A stretch of 38,314 bases of DNA from Beijerinckiaceae bacterium. GTDB lineage: Bacteria > Pseudomonadota > Alphaproteobacteria > Rhizobiales > Beijerinckiaceae. Every line of letters begins with the position of its first letter. Position 1 is the first letter of the stretch. The stretch is from the NCBI GenBank assembly GCA_026461505.1, contig JAPJMW010000016.1, positions 1 to 38,314 on the forward strand, written 5' to 3'. Under the pieces are notes generated by a model that saw only the letters and a program-made list of their open reading frames with translations, was not told the origin of the DNA and searched no databases. The position numbers and the translations under genes were made by a program. Positions 37,605-38,314 of this stretch are shown in pieces.

Positions 37605-38314
37605 ATGGATATGTTAACTCCAATTCTCGATCGGATTGTTGAGCCCTCCGATATTCGCCAGTTGGACGAGCGCGATCTGGAGCGGCTATCTCGCGAAGTT
37701 CGAGAAGAAATTATATCGGCAGCGTCACAAACAGGCGGCCATTTCGGTGCAGGCCTCGGCGTAGTCGAGCTTACGGTTGCGCTTCACTATGTTTTTAATA
37801 CGCCGATGGATCGTTTGATTTGGGATGTGAGCCATCAAGCCTATCCTCATAAGCTTCTTACTGGAAGGCGTCAGGCTTTGCGGTCCATCCGCAAACGGGG
37901 CGGTCTTTATGGTTTCACAAAACGTAGTGAGAGCGAATATGATCCTTTTGGCGCGGCTCACAGTTCCACCTCGATTTCAGCCGGTCTGGGTATGGCGGTC
38001 GCGCGCGATTTGAAAGGCGAACGGAACCATGTGATTGCGGTCATCGGTGACGGTGCGATCAGCGGCGGCATGGCCTATGAGGCGATGAATCATGCAGGTA
38101 CGCAAGGCAGCCGGTTGATTGTCATCGTCAATGATAATGGCATGTCGATTGCGCCTGCCGTCGGAGCCTTATCGCGCCATCTGAACGATCTGAAATCGGA
38201 AGCTCGGCCAAGCAAGGGCAACCAAAACGCGAGTTTTTTTGAAACCCTAGGCTTTGAGCACATTGGTCCGATTGATGGCCACGACATTAGCCAACTCGTT
38301 AATACGCTCAGAGC
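37605..38314 (+). CDS. dxs: 1-deoxy-D-xylulose-5-phosphate synthase, linker-deleted (partial)
   Basis: The first 236 residues of a DXS, cut by the window end. DXS condenses pyruvate and glyceraldehyde 3-phosphate with TPP, the first MEP-pathway step. [20 protein letters not shown] (H46), [26 protein letters not shown] and the TPP motif GDGAISGG...NDN (148–178) are present, as is [16 protein letters not shown]. Unlike ordinary DXS, only about 20 residues separate GALSRHL from FFETLGF, where E. coli has about 50. Also, DVSHQ and GAAHSS replace the usual DVGHQ and G-x-GHSS. The gene starts 19 bases after drl; ATG 37611 is an alternative start. It may be a specialised paralogue. Confidence 0.92.
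   Translation, partial: MDMLTPILDRIVEPSDIRQLDERDLERLSREVREEIISAASQTGGHFGAGLGVVELTVALHYVFNTPMDRLIWDVSHQAYPHKLLTGRRQALRSIRKRGGLYGFTKRSESEYDPFGAAHSSTSISAGLGMAVARDLKGERNHVIAVIGDGAISGGMAYEAMNHAGTQGSRLIVIVNDNGMSIAPAVGALSRHLNDLKSEARPSKGNQNASFFETLGFEHIGPIDGHDISQLVNTLR

Overview
The window reads as chromosomal DNA of an alphaproteobacterium, most likely of the Hyphomicrobiales (Rhizobiales). The gene neighbourhoods point there: murA–DUF2948–hisD–UPF0262–low-molecular-weight phosphatase, rmuC against def–fmt–truA, cobS next to a DUF1289 protein, a class I (archaeal-type) lysyl-tRNA synthetase, and a DXR-like (DRL, type II) reductoisomerase of the kind described from Brucella. GC is moderate in the coding parts by eye. 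The first 120 bases are very AT-rich (about 10% GC in the first 60), which suggests that the left edge borders an accessory region. No CRISPR array, transposase, integrase or phage gene was seen.

Left part (1–8.9 kb): a small MarR-like regulator faces a two-gene operon encoding a sulfatase/phosphonate-monoesterase-like hydrolase and a creatininase-family hydrolase. Then come a TRIC-type membrane protein directly behind tRNA-Thr(GGU), a tiny conserved-looking ORF, and the murA–DUF2948–hisD–UPF0262–phosphatase operon. A dual-specificity-type phosphatase lies opposite it.

Middle (8.9–22.1 kb): 2OG-Fe(II) oxygenase, TerC-like membrane protein, tRNA-Gly(CCC) with a readable promoter, a possible 45-aa membrane peptide in front of a SCO copper chaperone, a glycosyltransferase with an MshE-N-like N-terminus, lysyl-tRNA synthetase, an S24-type repressor that seems to have lost its autocleavage dyad, DUF952–pyrD, a response regulator–MATE exporter pair, and an ATP-dependent DNA ligase coupled to its partner metallo-beta-lactamase exonuclease, without the usual helicase and PdeM partners beside them.

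Right part (22.2–38.3 kb): a Nudix hydrolase followed by a dipeptide/oligopeptide-type ABC transporter (two permeases and one fused double ATPase, no binding protein), dusA, a TauE/SafE exporter, DUF1289–cobS, the def–fmt–truA translation/tRNA-modification genes opposite rmuC, an MFS exporter behind gyrB, and finally drl–dxs, which together would make and reduce 1-deoxy-D-xylulose 5-phosphate at the entry to the MEP isoprenoid pathway. The dxs gene runs off the window.

The most notable item is the drl–dxs pair. The DXS there lacks most of the long linker that ordinary DXS enzymes carry between the TPP-binding segment and the IGPIDGHD motif, and it has two Gly substitutions next to conserved histidines. 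The genome is compact: several convergent gene pairs share or abut their stop codons, many starts overlap the preceding stop by 1–4 bases, and TTG starts recur.
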